From assembly GCF_018885305.1 (NCBI RefSeq), contig NZ_CP076544.1, forward strand, positions 2,108,001 to 2,172,000: a DNA stretch of 64,000 bases, written 5' to 3'. Below the pieces are notes generated by a model. It did no database searches and had not been told where the DNA came from. It worked only from the letters and a program-made list of their open reading frames with translations. Position numbers and translations under genes: made by a program. Source of the DNA: Curtobacterium sp. L6-1 (GTDB taxonomy: Bacteria > Actinomycetota > Actinomycetes > Actinomycetales > Microbacteriaceae). Positions 62,207 to 64,000 of the stretch are shown here, one piece after another. How positions within the stretch are numbered: the first letter of the stretch is position 1; every line of letters begins with the position of its first letter.

Positions 62207-63127
62207 CTATAGTTCTGCGTCCGCGTCCTCATAGGCGTCGGAGGCAGCCGGGCGATCATCCACGGGCACTTCATACCGCGTCGAGACCCCTACTTTCACT
62301 CGGCGGAGGATGCCGGCCGCAACGAACCGATCAAGGCCGAGCATCGTCGCGTCGCGAAGAGCTCGAGCGAGGTCGACCTTGCTTCCGAGAGAGCCCAGGA
62401 GCCGACGGCGCCGGAGCGGAAGGAACGGAAAGAAAAACGAGAGCGACGAAAGGAAAATCTGTTCCTTCAGCGCTTGTTGAAAGTCCCTCGAGTGGAACAC
62501 AAAGTTGCGCTCGTTGACCACTTCAGCCAGTGCCCGTTCTTGCGTGTCGGGGTCGTACAGATAGTCGAGGGTGCGTTCGTCCCTGCGCTGACTGCTGCTT
62601 GCAACGAGGTATCCAAGCGCGATGAGTACGAAGATCGCCGCGGCGGAAATGAAGTAGCCATACGAAGACAGGAACATCACGTCAGTGATCCCAAAAGGTT
62701 CACGCAGCGCCCACAATCCCGCGATGACGGCACCGAGACCCGCAAAAGGAAAAGTTCGAGAGTTCCGGAAATCCTTCGTCGCCTCGATGCGCGATGATGC
62801 TCGGCTCTCCTGCAGTCTGATCGTCGCCGTGTTCTCGGGGTCCGTCCCGCCAACCTGATCGCCGGGCCTACCGGCCAACTTAACCAGATCAGTGAGGACG
62901 TCGGCGGGAATCGGGACGAGTTGGCGCGACGGTGAGATCTCCGTCGATAGCTCACTGAGGGCATCAGTGAGTTGTTGTTGTCTGTCCTTTCGGTCGAGAT
63001 CCAGGTCGTACTCCTGTAGGCCCACCAACTCTCGCCGAATCGCCCTCTGCAGCGCCTCGGCATTGGTGCCATCCTCTGGCGTGAAGCCGAGTTCTTCGGC
63101 CTTGGCGGCGATGTGAGATGAAGACAC
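62207..63127 (-). CDS. Membrane protein with cytosolic domains
   Basis: 306 residues from GTG 63127. Charged N-terminal half, two membrane helices in the centre (AGLGAVIAGLWALREPFGIT; GYFISAAAIFVLIALGYLVA), and a C-terminal region with LARALRDATMLGLDRFVAAG and ILRRVKVGVSTRYEV that looks like a winged helix. Lower in GC than the left part of the window. No family recognised. Confidence 0.6.
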   Translation of the reverse strand: MSSSHIAAKAEELGFTPEDGTNAEALQRAIRRELVGLQEYDLDLDRKDRQQQLTDALSELSTEISPSRQLVPIPADVLTDLVKLAGRPGDQVGGTDPENTATIRLQESRASSRIEATKDFRNSRTFPFAGLGAVIAGLWALREPFGITDVMFLSSYGYFISAAAIFVLIALGYLVASSSQRRDERTLDYLYDPDTQERALAEVVNERNFVFHSRDFQQALKEQIFLSSLSFFFPFLPLRRRRLLGSLGSKVDLARALRDATMLGLDRFVAAGILRRVKVGVSTRYEVPVDDRPAASDAYEDADAEL

Positions 63128-63231
63128 GTCGAAACTCTAACCACTGCGTAGCCGCCTCCGTGAGCAGCGTGACTCGGTGGCGCTGTTCTGGCAGGGCGTT
63201 GTGGTGCACCTTCCTCTCGCATGACGATCGA

Positions 63232-63711
63232 CTACCGGACATGGGTCGCCAGGTTCAATGTCATCGCGAGAGACCCGACGGCGTCCTGTCGACTGGTCTC
63301 GACGAAGCCCGCGCGTTCATACGTCCGTAGGGCCGGACGGTTGCCCGTCACGACGTTGAGGCCGATCGAGGTCGCACCGAGTGCACGTGCTCGGGCGACG
63401 GCAAGCCGCACTAACTCGTGGGCCAAGCCGCGGCCTCGCTCGGCGGGATCGACCAGAACCCGTCCGAGGTGAGCATGGCCGTCGCGCATCGCGAGTTTGA
63501 ACTGGCCGATCGGTTCCGTACCAGCGTCAACTGCCACCCATGCCGTTCGTTCAGGGCTCTGTTCGTCCACCGTGAGCTGATCGAGGGTCAGAGGCCATCG
63601 TAGGCGGGGGCCGGCGAAGAGGTACAGCGCCTCGGCGTCCGGCACCCACGACACGATCAGATGGCAGTCATCACTGGACCGCGGTCGAATCGAGAGCACG
63701 TCGCACATCAT
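63232..63711 (-). CDS. GNAT family N-acetyltransferase
   Basis: 159 residues. GNAT fold with acetyl-CoA motif VLVDPAERGRGLAHELVRLA (R/Q-x-x-G-x-G/A type) and the C-terminal GLNVVTGNRPALRTYERAGF. Substrate not predictable; such proteins acetylate amines of small molecules, antibiotics or protein N-termini. Start ATG 63711, with ATG 63708 as alternative. Confidence 0.88.
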   Translation of the reverse strand: MMCDVLSIRPRSSDDCHLIVSWVPDAEALYLFAGPRLRWPLTLDQLTVDEQSPERTAWVAVDAGTEPIGQFKLAMRDGHAHLGRVLVDPAERGRGLAHELVRLAVARARALGATSIGLNVVTGNRPALRTYERAGFVETSRQDAVGSLAMTLNLATHVR

Positions 63712-63848
63712 CCGCGCGATTGGTCACACCGATTTTCAGCCACCACGGAGTGGAACGCGGGGAGGAGGGGCTCTGAGCGCCCCCTGGGAACAGACAGCCA
63801 CGGGGGCGCCAGCAGGAAGCCTGGTCCCGACGGGAGGCAGCGCTGCTG

Positions 63849-64000
63849 CTAGAGGGAGACCAGAACTCTCCGAAGCCCTTGGTAACTGGATCGTGAGCAT
63901 TTCGAATAGAGCTTCGACACACGCTGACGAAGCTGGATGACACCTGCGCATAGGCAGCGGAACTTGTCCTCCGGCCCCTTAGCGATGCAGACCGAGCAGC
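63849..64000 (-). CDS. Partial Cys-rich ORF at window edge
   Basis: A minus-strand frame runs from the window end to TAG 63849-63851 with CSVCIAKGPEDKFRCLC at its start, a zinc-ribbon-like CxxC...CxC spacing. The N-terminus is outside the window, so coding status is uncertain. Confidence 0.3.
   Translation of the reverse strand, partial: CSVCIAKGPEDKFRCLCAGVIQLRQRVSKLYSKCSRSSYQGLRRVLVSL

Overview
The window is high-GC, with short intergenic gaps, many GTG starts, TANNNT-type -10 boxes and several genes that look leaderless. Gene content and style fit an actinobacterium of the Microbacteriaceae, with Curtobacterium my best guess (inference: no rRNA or tRNA marker is present). No tRNA, rRNA, CRISPR array, integrase or transposase was found.

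Region 1 (1-3.8 kb): the end of one AraC regulator faces a complete AraC paralogue, followed by a secreted two-domain glycoside hydrolase. Region 2 (4.2-9.3 kb): a lower-GC minus-strand block encodes an SMC/ABC-type ATPase, an HNH nuclease translationally coupled to it, and a large PD-(D/E)XK protein. It resembles a Septu (PtuA/PtuB)-type anti-phage module with a third gene. Region 3 (9.6-10.9 kb): two coupled lipoprotein genes.

Region 4 (11.2-47 kb): a long accessory block of small-molecule redox and detoxification genes. It holds short-chain dehydrogenases, zinc-less ADH-type oxidoreductases, alpha/beta hydrolases, HbpS/GlcG-like proteins, an aldo-keto reductase, two MBL-fold hydrolases, a TDT-MFS fusion transporter, an ABC exporter and a condensation-type acyltransferase. 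Regulators are dense: HxlR, two TetR, a large LuxR (LAL type), two XRE-NB-ARC-TPR proteins, four XRE proteins with an MmyB-like ligand domain, and one MmyB-like domain without HTH. The strongest discovery is in the promoters. A 19-bp palindrome close to GTGTCCCC-N3-GGGGACAC sits 21 or 22 bp upstream of a TANNNT -10 box at ten promoters, with a weaker eleventh. This places it near -44, an activator position. The four MmyB-type regulators have nearly identical recognition helices and lie among these promoters, so I propose they form a shared regulon.

Region 5 (47-64 kb): a genomic-island-like stretch of hypothetical genes. It contains a stand-alone protein of helicase-associated repeats, a compact six-gene operon (49.2-53.3 kb) built from two copies of one unknown family and three of another, an ImmA/IrrE peptidase operon, an excisionase fragment, a 7-bp tandem repeat, a TetR pseudogene, a low-GC PD-(D/E)XK-like nuclease gene and a GNAT acetyltransferase. 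The six-gene operon and the Septu-like locus are the best candidates for undescribed systems.
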